Positions 1 to 10,804 of a stretch of 64,000 nt of DNA are shown one piece after another (position 1 is the first letter of the stretch; each line of letters begins with the position of its first letter). The DNA is from Episyrphus balteatus. Lineage: Eukaryota > Arthropoda > Insecta > Diptera > Syrphidae. A model generated the notes under the pieces. That model did not search any database. It had not been told where the DNA came from and saw only the letters and a list, made by a program, of their open reading frames with translations. The stretch spans positions 162,847,718 through 162,911,717 of the forward strand of contig NC_079134.1 of assembly GCF_945859705.1 (NCBI RefSeq), in the 5' to 3' direction. The translations under genes were made by a program, and so were the position numbers.

Positions 1-959
1 AACAACGGAAAATCGAATTCTTAATCTCAATAGCAGCCTAGCTGCTCTATCAAATCGCCCAGGTGGCGGTGGTCCAGGCCAGACATTCGGTAGTCAAGTG
101 GCAATAAATCAATCACTGCTCTCAGCTGCTGCTAATAACGGAAGCCAGTCAACAATCAGTCCTCTGACACCTCGTTCTACCACAACACAGCACACAAGTG
201 GCGCTCTTCGATACAGAGGAGTTGCTACACCTGCACGTAGTAATGCACTTGCGTTGCCAAATACACGGCCATATCCGATTATCAATCAGAAGTCACAGGG
301 CTTACTCGAAAAAATGGTCGATTACTTAATCGGTGATGGTCCACAGAATCGTTATGCTTTGATTTGTAAAGAATGTTTTGCTCATAATGGTAAGTTGTTG
401 GGAGTTAAAGTGATCCATGTTCTAAAAAAATAATTTGGTTAATTGATTGTAGGAATGGCACGACAAGAAGATTTCGATTATGCAACATTCCGATGTGCAT
501 TTTGTAACGAACTTAATCCATCTCGAAAGTCACGACCGGTGGCGCCGAAACTTACCAGCGGCATGAGTCCGCTACACAACCGAATGATTGCATTTCAAGC
601 GAGAAACAGTGGCTCGTCGTCAGAATCAAGCGATGATTCAGGTAATTAAATTGATAAAATGGAAATTTAAGACACAAAATCTTATAAATCTTTTTTTTAT
701 CTTAGATGTTCCACGACGAATTGAGAATATTACATCACAGAAAGTTCCAGAGCAAACAGCTGCCGAGAAGAAGGAACAAGAATTAGAATCAGAAAATAAT
801 AATCAATATTCAAATACGAACGGATCGTCACTTCCGAGTGAAGAGCATGAATCCAAACCATCAAGCGAAACAGAAACAGAAAAACCAAGTCTTGAAGAAG
901 AAGCTGAAAAAATCCCAGAAGTAGAAGAAGCAATCAAGGAGAGCGAGACTAAACAATAA
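1..959 (+). CDS. Lnpk: Lunapark, C-terminal part (5' end outside window)
   Basis: ER membrane protein that stabilises three-way junctions of tubular ER. Three coding segments join cleanly: 1-389 (open from the window edge, codons starting at base 2), 453-641 and 706-959 (stop TAA). Introns 390-452 and 642-705 are GT-AG and 63-64 nt long. The joined reading gives the family hallmark, a Lunapark zinc ribbon: VDYLIGDGPQNRYALIC, then CKEC, the junction-spanning AHNGMARQEDFDYATF, then CAFC and NPSRKSRP. The four cysteines of CKEC and CAFC are the zinc ligands. Before it is a low-complexity Ser/Thr/Asn-rich linker, after it a long acidic Glu/Lys/Ser-rich tail. The N-terminal transmembrane hairpin expected of the family is not in the window. 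Identity is firm; the gene symbol follows usual naming. Confidence 0.93.
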
Positions 960-1840
960 TTTATTAATTATATATATTTTTAAACTTAATAATGTTATGC
1001 ATACTATTATTTTAAATATTATTATATCGTTCAATCTCCCACTACTCTTTATTCCACAATCCACACTAAAATTATTATATAAGTGATAAACCGCTGCACG
1101 AAATAACTAACGCTTATTTATAATTTTCCCAATTTACACCAAGTCCAGATGGCTTTTTGAGTTGATGTTTGCTCCAAATCCAATATTCTTTTCATAGAAA
1201 AGAATTGTGTTAGCATGAGTTAAAAATGTAGTATAAAAAAAAATCCAGTTGTTTTGCAAAGCAAAGCTGACTTCTGAAAAAATGAAGTTCAATTAAAAAA
1301 GCCTTTTGCTCAATATTTTTGTTTTTGTTTTAAACAGAAGCATTTGATATTTTTTTGTTTTGATGTTGCTTTTATCATTAAATAGGAACAATTGAAAAAC
1401 TTTTAGCTATGTGGAATATATGAGTAAATGTAAAAACTTTTTTAATTTTCAAAAAAAAAAAGTAAAATAATTATTGTTTGTTCCTTATATTATTATTATA
1501 AAATATTCTTTTCTAGTGAATGAATTTTGTATTTTTGATTTTAGTGTTTAGTTTCTTTTTAAAGACACTTCTTCTCTCTTGTAAAATTTAATATTAAGTA
1601 AATTTAATTATTTCGATACATAAATTAAATGCCCAAGAGGAAAAAAAAAATTATTATAAAAAAAGTGTGTCCGCATGTTGAAATTTTTTAAAAAAATTAA
1701 ATTTATTGAATTTGAGAAAACGTTAAATTTATGTTATTGTCTGTGTTATTGTTATTTTTATACTAAAAAAGACTTACAGGGGAAAAACTGACGAATGATC
1801 AACAAAAATAAGATTGAGGCACGAATTCAAAACAGAAAAA

Positions 1841-2013
1841 TCAGGGGTGAGATTCTGTATGGCGAAAACGAACAAACGTTTTCGTGTGTGCGAAAGGTTT
1901 GATTCATACAACTTGAAAAACGAAAAAATTTGTTCTGTATCTGTCGCAAATTTTCTTTCGTTTTTCAAAAACGAACGATCGTTTTCGTTTCGTTATTTAT
2001 AGAATGTACCCCC
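1841..2013. mobile_element. Short inverted-repeat element, about 170 bp
   Basis: Left part reads GGGGTGAGATTCTG and then GAAAACGAACAAACGTTTTC. Right part reads ACGATCGTTTTCG and then TATAGAATGTACCCC. Ends and inner parts are imperfect inverted copies (GGGG...ATTCT against AGAAT...CCCC; GAAAACGA against TCGTTTTC). Size and layout fit a miniature non-autonomous DNA transposon. I do not see clear target duplications, so the edges are approximate. Confidence 0.5.
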
Positions 2014-2329
2014 AGGTTTTATGTCGTACTTTTCTTTTTGGAAACAACTTCTACTTAATGACATTTAAATGGATTCTTCTTATACATACATATGTTTATA
2101 AAGTCCAGTTTTTTATTCACATTGGAAAACCTACCTGTTTTGTTTGTCGAATATTAAAATAATAACACATGTTTTTGAGGTATTTTTTAATGCTGAATCT
2201 AATTACATAAAAATAAAGTCAATACGATTGCTCTAAGAAAAGTTATTGCTGATTAAAAACAAGCGTGTTTTTTACTTCAACAGGTAAAATATAATCAAAA
2301 CTCATGTGAAAAACATGATACACTGATGA

Positions 2330-2780
2330 AGTTTGGAGTGAAGGTTTTGGATAAAGCAGGGATAAAGGATTCATAAAGTGTTTAAAAATATTTTTGGTGA
2401 AAGGGTGTTTTTTTGATGGGTTGAATTATGTGTGAGAAACGTATCATATTAGCTGATATAAATTTTGTTAAGTTTTCAAACTTATTGAAAAAGTTTTGTT
2501 TCTTATAAGAATTAAGAATCTAAAGAGTCTACAAAAGTATCTTGAGTGAAAGGGTGTTTTTTTTATGAAATGATGAAATTCGGAATTAGTACAACAAAAA
2601 CTGGGAAAATAATGTTACACCAATGAAAATTGGTACAAATGTTTCATTTATAACAGAAACCAGAATCTAAGCAGTCTATACAAATATTTAAGGTGAAAGG
2701 GTTTTTTTTGAAATAAGGGAAATCCGCGTTAATTCCGATAAAAACTATTTAACCCAAAGAAGTTAAAGTGCTATTCACTT
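2330..2780. repeat. Degenerate tandem repeat, three units of about 150 bp
   Basis: The phrase GGTGAAAGGGTGTTTTTTT or a close variant recurs near 2396, 2546 and 2692. Each is preceded by a related stretch (AAAGTGT / AAGAGTCTAC / AAGCAGTCTATAC followed by AAAAATAT, AAAAGTAT or AAATAT) and followed by related text. Unit length is about 145-150 bp with considerable divergence, so this is an old local duplication. Confidence 0.6.
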
Positions 2781-2861
2781 CCGATATTTAAGAACAGACA
2801 TCATCAAACTTGGATCTGGATTGCTTAAGTTACTCCACTAAAACATAATGAAACGATAATA

Positions 2862-3000
2862 GCTGTGTTTTATTTTCCTTGTGATCCGGATCAGATCATT
2901 GTTTTTATTAGCTTTACAACAAAAGCAGGATTTCGTTTTGTTATTGTTTCGCAAATAAATAAGTGGTCTGATCCGGATCACGAGGAAAATAAAACACAGC
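2862..3000. mobile_element. 139-bp MITE with about 35-bp terminal inverted repeats
   Basis: Left end GCTGTGTTTTATTTTCCTTG continues through GTGATCCGGATCAGA. The right end is its inverted copy with about one mismatch, ending CACAGC. Both sides are flanked by TAATA (2857-2861 and 3001-3005), a candidate 5-bp target duplication, although a TA duplication with chance extension is also possible. There is no coding capacity, so it is a non-autonomous element. Confidence 0.8.
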
Positions 3001-4814
3001 TAATATGTAAAAAAAAATCCAAATTTCTTAAATAAAAAAAAAGCTGAATTGTTAAATAAATTGCTCGAAATTGTTTATATTGTGTATTATGCTGGTACTA
3101 AATATAACGTTTGAGCAGAATAAATAGCAATATAAACAAGAAAAACGACTTTAAACCGGGCAAAATTCTTAAAATTATTGAAAAAAAAACTTCTGTAAAA
3201 AAATTTGTTTCAAGTCTTACCGATAAATCGAAAAACTAATGATGCCAATCGATTTCTCAGGTCCGAAATAGGGGGAAACAGTCAACACCAACAGCGCACA
3301 TGTCTTAAAAATTTTTTTTTGAGTTTTAAAAAAACTTGCAGAGTGTATTTATTGGTCATCAAAAGAAAAGCTAAAGTATTTAATCTTCTTTTCTCCTTAT
3401 TTAACTATTATATAGGTTTTATTATACTTTAAATAAATATCATAAATAATAAGACAATTTCTAAGAATAATTTTGTTCAAAAACAATACAGTTTGATTAC
3501 CTGTTAAGACATCTTCAGTCCAAAAAAAATGAAAAAAAGTCACGTATACGTCACAGTGACCATTTAATTTAAACAAAATTGTGGAAACTGTCGGAAAATT
3601 TACTTGCTTGGCCGAAACAGAAATTTGGTAGTGTTAATTAATTATTTTAATCTATTTGTATACTTTAACATAAACCTTTAACATATAGGTTTAAATACTC
3701 CGATTGCAAAATAAATATCATGACGAAAAGGGGGCCTTCGGGGGTTGGAGGAGGAAATTTCTAAATAAAACTTACCTTAAGGTCCGAAATCCTTCCTTAA
3801 TTTTAAAATTGTAAGCCTTTTAAAAAGTAAGCCTTTAAAAAAAAAAAATGTTCACATTGTGTATATGAACTCTGCAACTTTTAAAGAATGAAGAATTAAT
3901 TCGGAAAATAAGGGGAATTTTGTTTCATCTCGAATAAATTTGAATGCAAACATCTAACTGTGACCTTCACTTGAATTGGATTTTTTTTTTAATAAAATAA
4001 TATCTGGTCTCTCTTTTACAAGGGTTACCTACCAATTAGAAGTCATGCAGTGTAAGTTGCACCTAGCCTGTTTTTATGTTTTTTTTTTTAATTAAAGTTT
4101 ATAATTTGTGTTTTTAAATCAACTCGTCGTGTAATTTATAATAATGATTTAAATTTTTCACTGATCGGAAACTGGTGAATAGTTACTTTTTGCTCATATC
4201 TTTAATTCAATCTATCAAAAAACACATAATTGCTTAGATACCTAACTATAAAAGCCGCCTCTTAGTCACCTCACCAAATAAAGAAACCAACATTTTTTGC
4301 GCCGTCTTGAAAATGTACACTATTTCTTCATCAAATTCAGGTCAATAAGTCGTGTGGGTGTTAACTAACTAATATTTATCAAAGAAAAAACTACAAGAGT
4401 GACTCGCAAAAACTGAATTTGCTAACCTTACAGTTTGTTTTGAACATAGTAATTTTTATCAAACTAACAAGCTGAAATTTCATTAAAAAAAATCACTTTC
4501 CTATTGCTATTAAAAATAAAAATAAAAATTAAATGAAAAAACTAAATTTAATTTTTTAATATTTTTATCATTTATTATTTTCTTTTGGGAAAACTTAAAA
4601 AAAAATATAAAACAAACAAATGAATAGAAAAGAAATTCGTCAACATATAGGAAAAAAAGAACAGAAAGTAAAAAAGAATTTGAAAATAAAAAAAAGGAAA
4701 ACGGAAAAAAAAACTGGGGGAAATGAGTGAAATATTTAGAAGCTAGGCAGTGCAACAGCTGAGGCTTTTTTTATAGGACAGAAGACTAAAAACTGAATTT
4801 TAAATTTTTAATCC

Positions 4815-5384
4815 TTAGTTGCAGTATGGGAAGTTGGGGCAGGTGTGAGGTGACACTCCGGCGGGGTATTGTCTTTCAGTCCAGCCTGGCAATGGTGGAG
4901 CAGCGACAGCACCATGACCGGCAGCGCCATCACAGAATGGATAGTTGGGGCAGCTTTGTGGATTCACTCCAGCTGGGTATTTGTCACCGCCAACGGATGG
5001 CGCCTGATATGGAGCTGGGTTCCATGATGGTTGTGGCTGGTTCCATTGTGGTTGAGGTTGTGGATTCCACTGTGGTTGGGGTTGATTCCATTGTGGCTGA
5101 GGTTGGTTCCATTGTGGTTGTGGTTGTGGATTCCAGGATGGAGCTGGAGCACCCCAGCTGGGCTGTTGGTTATGCAGGAGTGCATTATCACAGATTGGGA
5201 AACCAGGGCACTTTGATGGGTCCACTCCAGCTGGGAATTGAGCTGCTGGCGGATGCTGAGGAGCGGCAACCGCAATTGAGATGAGGGCTACAAGGGTCTG
5301 CAAGGACGAAGATGGCGGTTAGTTGGCTTATCCGTGCCAATGTATATTCCAAAGGTTCTGGTTACTTACCAATTTTGAGAACAT
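4815..5384 (-). CDS. Cuticular protein of the CPCFC (C-X5-C) type, paralogue 1
   Basis: Secreted structural protein of the exoskeleton. Coding parts on the minus strand: 5384-5370 (ATG plus four codons, MFSKL), intron 5369-5298 (GT-AG, 72 nt), then 5297-4815 (stop TAA), 165 aa in all. The intron lies inside the signal peptide (MFSKLTLVALISIAVAA), a usual layout in insect cuticular genes. Three C-X5-C motifs, the family mark, stand at residues 35-41 (CPGFPIC), 121-127 (CPNYPFC) and 158-164 (CPNFPYC). Each is preceded by a PAGV(D/N/S)P phrase. Between the first and second is a Gln/Pro/Trp/Asn repeat region (QPQWN units). The protein ends one residue after the last Cys. An ORF starting at 5303 is misleading because it begins inside the intron. 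Confidence 0.88.
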
Positions 5385-5540
5385 TTTTGTAAATTTAAAA
5401 ATTAATAATAAAAAAAAATAAGAATTGGACTATAGAGTTGTGTATTCTAAACTTCCAATTAGGCTTTCAGTCTGAAGTGAACTGTACGAGTGACCGTTTA
5501 TGCTAACAACTTATATACCCGGAATAGTTTTTGTCTCTCC
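5364..5540 (-). promoter_or_regulatory. Promoter and 5' leader of CPCFC paralogue 1
   Basis: Reading the minus strand, a TATA box TATATAAG lies at 5517-5510. About 30 nt downstream is ACAGTTCACTT, a plausible initiator (transcription start near 5483). The leader then reads CAGACTGAAAGCCTAATTGG and reaches the ATG at 5384. The same order and nearly the same bases occur in front of paralogue 2, which supports both assignments. The start site is inferred, not observed. Confidence 0.7.
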
Positions 5541-5670
5541 TCCGAGAATTGTAACACATATACAAATCGGGGCTGTGTAGCTATACCACGCCTTTAGCTT
5601 ATGCTAGAGTGTGCTTGCCTAAGAGGTTAAAAATGTGGTTGCTGCAATTTACATTAAAGCCCCGACACTA

Positions 5671-5740
5671 AGACATTGGCAAGAGCTGGCTCTAGGGGCC
5701 AGTGGTGGGATACTTTCATTCACTTGTGCTCTAATTACCC
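5671..5740 (-). promoter_or_regulatory. Upstream block shared by both CPCFC genes (copy 1)
   Basis: The plus-strand text GACATTGGCAAG, then TAGGGGCC, then TGGTGGGATACTTTCA recurs at 11699-11766 upstream of paralogue 2. In both genes it sits roughly 130-160 bp beyond the TATA box, while the sequence in between is less alike. It could be a shared control element or a remnant of the duplication. Conservation over the more variable neighbouring bases favours function, but this is inference. Confidence 0.5.
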
Positions 5741-6156
5741 TACTCCAAGTTTTGTTGTTTTACTGGTCGCCAACGTGCGCCACAGCGCTGCATGCCGTAA
5801 GCTAGCTAGCGCGAGCCATAACATGCACAAAGGTAAATCTCGCCATCGTTGTTGTCGTTGGTCGGTCGCCGTCGTACCGGAAGACAGAAAGCTCGCAAGT
5901 CTTGTGGTAGAGTTTGTTCTGTTGCTGTGCACTGTGAGACTCTATATCAGAGTTGCATTATACTGCAAGGGAATCAATTCGATTCCAATCCATTAATCTA
6001 CATGTCCGTAGGCATTTAGTCACAGGTATCCGTTGCGCAGACGTACGTATTGAGCTTACCATTGACCCATAAGAACGGAGGAGAGTGAGTTGTTACTCTC
6101 TTTTAGTTGTTTATCTTTGAATATATTAATTTTTTGTAGAATAGTGAGGCCAACCA

Positions 6157-6388
6157 CTTCGAAAAGTAGAAAAAAAAAAAATAAAAATTCAAGAAATTCA
6201 AATACCTACTTATAAGGGTAGCGTAGTATAGGTAAGGTATAATTGGTAAAAGGATTGAAAGTTCTAATTTACTTCGAAAAGTAGAAAAAAATAAAAATTC
6301 AAGAAATTCAAATACTCGTACCCACTTATAAGGGTAGCAGTATAGGTAATGCTTATAATTGGTAAAAGGATTGAAAGTTCTAATTTAT
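6157..6388. repeat. Tandem duplication, about 115-bp unit, two copies
   Basis: The stretch starting CTTCGAAAAGTAGAAAAA and ending GATTGAAAGTTCTAATTTA occurs twice head to tail (about 6157-6272 and 6273-6388). Differences are a few small insertions or deletions, such as TACTTATAAGGGTAGCGTAG against CACTTATAAGGGTAGCAG. High similarity points to a recent event. Confidence 0.85.
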
Positions 6389-6590
6389 TCGAATAACCAA
6401 CAGGTTTTTGTTCTTACCATAAGGCAAACAGATCATAACACCTTAACCTTCAAATATTTTGACAAAATTATTAACTTTTTTTTTAGTTTTTATGACACAT
6501 TTGATAACTTAAATAATTTTTGTAAAATTGATTCGTTAAATGTACGAATATCTATTTGAAGTATAGTGTTCTTAAAAAATTTAGATATTA

Positions 6591-6944
6591 AAATCACAAC
6601 AAAAACATTACTGTTAAAAAAAAGAGCCAAGTTCTCCTATGTTGAAATTATGCTGACACAAAAAGTATTGAGATGTAAAAGTTAACCAAGTTCTAAAGTT
6701 TGGGTTCAAATTCGTATCAATAAAATTTTGATTGTTCTCTTGACAATTTTTCTTTTAATTACCGATTTTTAAAGTTATTTCAAAAATTATTGCCAAGTAA
6801 ACAATCAAAATTTTATTGATACAAATTTGAATCCAAACTTTAGAACTTGGTACACTTTTACATCTCAATACTTTTTGTGCCAGCATAATTTCAACATAGG
6901 TGAACTTGGCTCTTTTTTTAACAGTAATGTTTTTGTTGTGATTT
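6591..6944. mobile_element. Foldback element with arms of about 160 bp
   Basis: The left arm begins AAATCACAACAAAAACATTA and the right arm ends with its inverse, TAATGTTTTTGTTGTGATTT. The arms (about 6591-6755 and 6789-6944) pair almost completely, including GAGCCAAGTTC, TATGTTGAAATTATGCTG, AAAAGTATTGAGATGTAAAA and CAATAAAATTTTGATTGTT. The loop is only about 35 bp. It is probably a MITE or foldback transposon; no coding capacity. Confidence 0.85.
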
Positions 6945-6954
6945 CACTACTTTT

Positions 6955-7330
6955 TGCAAGGTATGGCTGTAGAATTGAAAATCTCTATATTTGATAAAAA
7001 TTCAGTGAAAATGGGCGGTTGCCACGCCCCCTGGCTGAAATTCTCAAATTTCAAATTTTTTCCTTTGTATAAACTACCATCTCTATCGTTCTACCAAATT
7101 TCAAGATTCTACGATAAAATCAGAAGTGCTCTATAATATTTGATGAAAATTCAGCGGAAATGGGCGGATGCCACGCCCCCTGAATTGAAAATCTCAAATT
7201 TTTTCCTTTGTATACACCACAAGTGTAAAACCGTGTAAAATTTCAAGTTTCTACGATATCGGGAAGTTCTCCATAATTTTGATGATCTGTCAGTGAGTCA
7301 GTTACGGTTTTTGCGATTTTTGAAGCCCTA
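6955..7330. repeat. Imperfect direct repeat of about 150 bp
   Basis: AAATGGGCGGTTGCCACGCC at 7008 recurs as AAATGGGCGGATGCCACGCC at about 7158. Each is followed by CCCTG, a GAAA...CTCAAATTT stretch, TTTTTTCCTTTGTATA, then AAATTTCAAG(A/T)TTCTACGATA. This GC-rich phrase inside AT-rich DNA is typical of the inner part of a transposon, but I cannot set element ends. Confidence 0.6.
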
Positions 7331-7557
7331 TATCTCAGAAACTACTCATCGTAGGAGGCTGAAATTTTGTGAGGTGTTTGGTTTTGACCAGCTCAACAAA
7401 TGTAGCTAGCATCTTTGGTGTGGAAGTTAGGCGGGGGTCCAAAATGGCCTGAGTTGTTTCCTGTAAAAAAGGGTGTAGTGCCAAAGTTGCTAGAGAACTT
7501 GGCTGGGCACTACCTGGCCCCTTGATCAAACATTGAATTAGAAAAGATAGTGAGCAG

Positions 7558-8092
7558 CTTTAAGGGGTTATATGTACCTTGTTGTAATTTTGAAAAAAAT
7601 AAAATAATTTTTTTTTATTGATACATATTAAAAATTGATACAGCAGTTAGTTTCCGAGAATATACGTATTTGTGAAGACTTTTTAACTAAGTATACATGG
7701 TTCCCAAAATTTTTAAACGCGTTTTGTGTAAATTTTGTGTAAAATTTAGGCTTCTTTGGGAAGCCGCCATTTTGTCAAAAATCAAAATTTTGACTATTCC
7801 TTCGTTCATTGCCTGCATTCTAGTACCCTGGAAATGAATCTTTTGGTTTTTTTTTTTAATTTTAGGTGATTTGGATCAGAGATATCTTGCTCACCGCCAG
7901 ACACCTTTTTTTGGAGGTCGTCTAGGAGATCTACTACTTTTTTTTTAAAACACAGCGAATTATTTTAATACATTAACTTAGCTATATGTACTGTACATGT
8001 ATTCTTTATGTTTATATAATTAAATGCCTCTTCACAAAAAATCCATAAAAAAGAACTTTTTCCGCACTTACAACTAGATATAGCCCCTTAAG
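7558..8092. mobile_element. Inverted-repeat element, about 530 bp
   Basis: The left end TTTAAGGGGTTATATGTACC continues TTGTTGTAA. The right end reads TTACAACTAGATATAGCCCC and then TTAAG, an imperfect inverse over about 28 bp. The inside is non-coding. It fits a non-autonomous DNA transposon; a target duplication is not clear. Confidence 0.65.
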
Positions 8093-9057
8093 TTCTACAA
8101 CAGTTTAATCTTGAATTCAGGTATAAACGTACTCAAATACAGACATTCTTTTCTAAGCCGCACCTAATGAATGTTTAACGCATTACTTTTCTTTATTTTC
8201 CCCTCTGACTTTAATATTAAGAACTTAAAAAATGATTTTGAAATAATTGCCAAAATAATTGTTTGTGTTTTTGTTTATAGCGACTTGAGGTATTACAATT
8301 TTATCAAAAATTCGAGTCCCTACCAATTAGAATTGATGTTCTGGATCTCCTCAGGAGTTCTTACTGTGTTGTTAATGGAATCACTTGCTAGATTTTTGTC
8401 GCTGAACCTAATATACTAATGATAGGACTTCTGCGCTAGTTAAAAAAAACAACCATAAGGCTTTAATCCTTGTCCTCTGGAAGTCACTGACATTAGAGTT
8501 CCTAAACATCATGTTTACACGTTTGAGTTCACAAGTTATTATTGCTGTTGTTAAACTCTTTTTGAAGAATCCTTTGTAGCGCAAAAAAAGCATTCGAAAT
8601 GTTTCAGCATGGAGATGATGGGGACATCCAAAAAAGTGGCTTTTGATGTTCGTCGATCTGTTCGTTCAGAACTTTTCCCATCGCGGAATCGGATAAACGG
8701 ATTTTTTTTTCAAATCTATAATCTCTAATCAAATTTTAAAATTTGTTTTTTTTTTTTTTGACCTGTTTAGAACGGTTACCTCCCATACATAATTTTTGAA
8801 CTTCTGCATTGTTTCGATTTTTTCGGTTTAACGATTTTGATAAAACTATTTCATGCCATAAAACTGAATTTTTTTTACCCCAAATAAGGAAAAATTGGTC
8901 TTGCCTGTATTTGCTTAAATTAACATATATTTTGGGGTTTCGAGCCTTATACAATTTGAATTTATTTTTTTTTAACTCACATTTGAGAGTACGCGCACAG
9001 TATATCTGTTTCCTAAAAAATGTCCTGTCCTGTCCTGTCTATTTCACACAACCATCT

Positions 9058-10042
9058 GATTTTTACTTGCGATATAGGTACTATAGGGCACGTTTAGGAT
9101 TCGTAAAAAAATCGAACTTGAGATAACAATTTTACATGACATTATGATGATGGAGAATGCCAAAAAAGTGGGTCCGGCAATTCTGTCTGTCTGTGTGTCT
9201 GTCTCTATCTGGAGCTGCAGTCTAAACAAGTGAAGTGATTTTCTTCAAACTTAATAGTTAGCAGTTTTTGGTGATTCCCTAGAGGGGAAATTGAAATTTT
9301 TTTTTTTATGACCAAAACTAACGGTACCTGCGATATAACGGAAATACAAAAGTTAATTTTTTACAAAAACGGCTCTAACGATTTTGATTCAAATTTTTGT
9401 TTGTAGTATTACACATAAGAGCCAACTTTTTAAATAAAAAAAATATTTTTTGTACCGTTATTAACGGTACCTGTCATAGAATGGTTTTTTTCGTTTCTGA
9501 ATATCTCGTACAACATTAACCCGATTTTAATGAAAATTTTTATACAAAAGTGTTTAAGTAAAGGTAATAAGGAAAATTTTCAAAAAACGCAATTTTGGAT
9601 TTTTAAAAAATATTTCAAAATTTTTTTTTTGAAAATCAATTTTTTGAAAACGGATTAATGAAAAATTTTGAAATTTAGTTTTTATGTGTAAATTAATTAT
9701 TTCTTCAAAATGGCATACCAACTATTTTTTGAAAAATGCTAGACATTTTTTATATATAAAAAATTATTTTTTAAAAAAACGGCTCCTATGATTTTCGAAA
9801 TTTTTTTTCTAAAAATACATTTTTATACAAGTAATAAAATGCCATACTTGGTTTTTTTTTTAAACATCATTTAAAACGGTGTTTAATTAATTATAAAAAC
9901 AGATTTTATTTTTTTACACTACCTTCATAGGTTCTTGAAAATATCAAATTTTTCCTAATTTTCTTAAATAAAAAGCTTTAACATTAGAGTTACTTTAAGC
10001 ATAAGAGCAAGTACGTGCGACCCCAGTCGTGCATTTTATTTG
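9058..10042 (-). mobile_element. Dispersed roughly 1-kb repeat, copy A (GTCY-tract family)
   Basis: Almost full-length inverted partner of copy B at 31168-32130. In its own direction it starts with AAAATGCACGACTGGGGTCG and CACGTACTTGCTCTTA. It contains TAACGGTAC phrases, the stretch CCCCTCTAGGGAATCACC, a GTCT/GACA microsatellite-like tract, and the core CCCACTTTTTTGGCATTCTC with CATCATCGTAATGT. No open reading frame. A fixed core beside (GTCY)n resembles the dipteran mini-me/DINE-type repeats, but that family assignment is tentative. Confidence 0.75.
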
Positions 10043-10225
10043 AATTAAAAATGAGAAAAAAAGAAGTATCAAACGAGCGAGTGTTTAACCATAAATTAAC
10101 ATTTCAAATATTAAATATTCCATAGGTACTTTAATGAATAAGAGCAACTCAGTCTAACATTTTATTTTTTAAAACTGACTGGTAGCAAAAGTTTAAAAAA
10201 ATTTTAAGTTCATACCTAAGCGGTC

Positions 10226-10420
10226 ACTGGGGCGTATGTGAAACATTTATTTTTAACAGAATTTTTGTTGAGAAATAAGTTTTATTTCCTAACTAAATTA
10301 AAGCTTTATTCGGCCAGATATTATGGTGAACTATTCGGCCGAATACCGAATATCAAAAAACTAGGCCGAATACGAATACCGAATAGTGGCCGAATATTCG
10401 CGGCATGTCTACCATTATAC
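10226..10420. repeat. Solo terminal repeat and CGAATA-rich patch
   Basis: ACTGGGGCGTATGTGAAAC at 10226 matches the terminal repeat of the element at 16456-17606. Just downstream, 10308-10410 contains a cluster of CGAATA and TATTCGGCC words in both directions (for example CTATTCGGCCGAATACCGAA), able to form several hairpins. It may be a fragment of a further element; edges are uncertain. Confidence 0.4.
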
Positions 10421-10620
10421 CACGATATTTCTGTATTTCCTAAAAAATTATACTTAACAAATTGGAACAGTATTAAAAGCCAAAACAAATACTTACAATA
10501 CCAGAACAAGACTGAAAATAAAATTTTCGGGAAACCTGAACTGACTGAATAGATTCGATTTTCTATAATTGAAAGTTTTTGAAAATTAAATTAAAAAAAA
10601 TTATTTTACACATTTTTTCA

Positions 10621-10630
10621 TTTATTTATT
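10621..10630 (-). terminator. Candidate polyadenylation signals of CPCFC paralogue 2
   Basis: Two overlapping AATAAA hexamers read on the minus strand, about 175-185 nt past the stop codon. For paralogue 1 a matching AATAAA lies at 4576-4571, about 240 nt past its stop. Neither is confirmed by transcript data. Confidence 0.45.
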
Positions 10631-10804
10631 TTTATAACAAAAAATATAAAATGAATGAAACAGATTAATCGATCAGCATATTAAGTGAAGAAATGTGAAC
10701 TTGAAAAGGATAAGGACATTTAAATAATGGATCTAAGTATTCTAAGGTCTGATGCTTTATACATAAGGATAGGAAGTCTACAAATTAAAATAACATTATA
10801 ATCC

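Larger units (their letters stand above)
960..4570. other. Intergenic, AT-rich, between lunapark and the first cuticular gene
   Basis: No credible coding sequence. It carries a small inverted-repeat element (about 1841-2013), a threefold degenerate tandem repeat (about 2330-2780) and a 139-bp inverted-repeat element (2862-3000), each listed separately. The rest is A/T-rich with long A and T runs and shows no other structure that I can support. Confidence 0.6.
5990..10600. other. Repeat-rich spacer between the two cuticular genes
   Basis: There is no credible gene between the upstream block of paralogue 1 and the 3' end of paralogue 2. Almost all of it is accounted for by elements listed separately: a 115-bp tandem duplication, a foldback, a 150-bp direct repeat, a 530-bp inverted-repeat element and a roughly 1-kb dispersed repeat. 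From 8100 to 9050 I see only AT-rich sequence with a decayed piece of the dispersed repeat near 8606-8660. Confidence 0.6.

Noticed and set aside
4826..5284. 152-codon open frame opposite the first cuticular gene (and 10939-11373 opposite the second)
   Set aside because: Antisense shadows of repetitive Q/P/W codons; the true genes have signal peptides, splice sites and cysteine motifs on the minus strand.
5676..5996. 106-codon frame with CpG-rich sequence
   Set aside because: Overlaps the upstream block of the cuticular gene, matches no family, and an opposite-strand frame is equally open; more likely control DNA.
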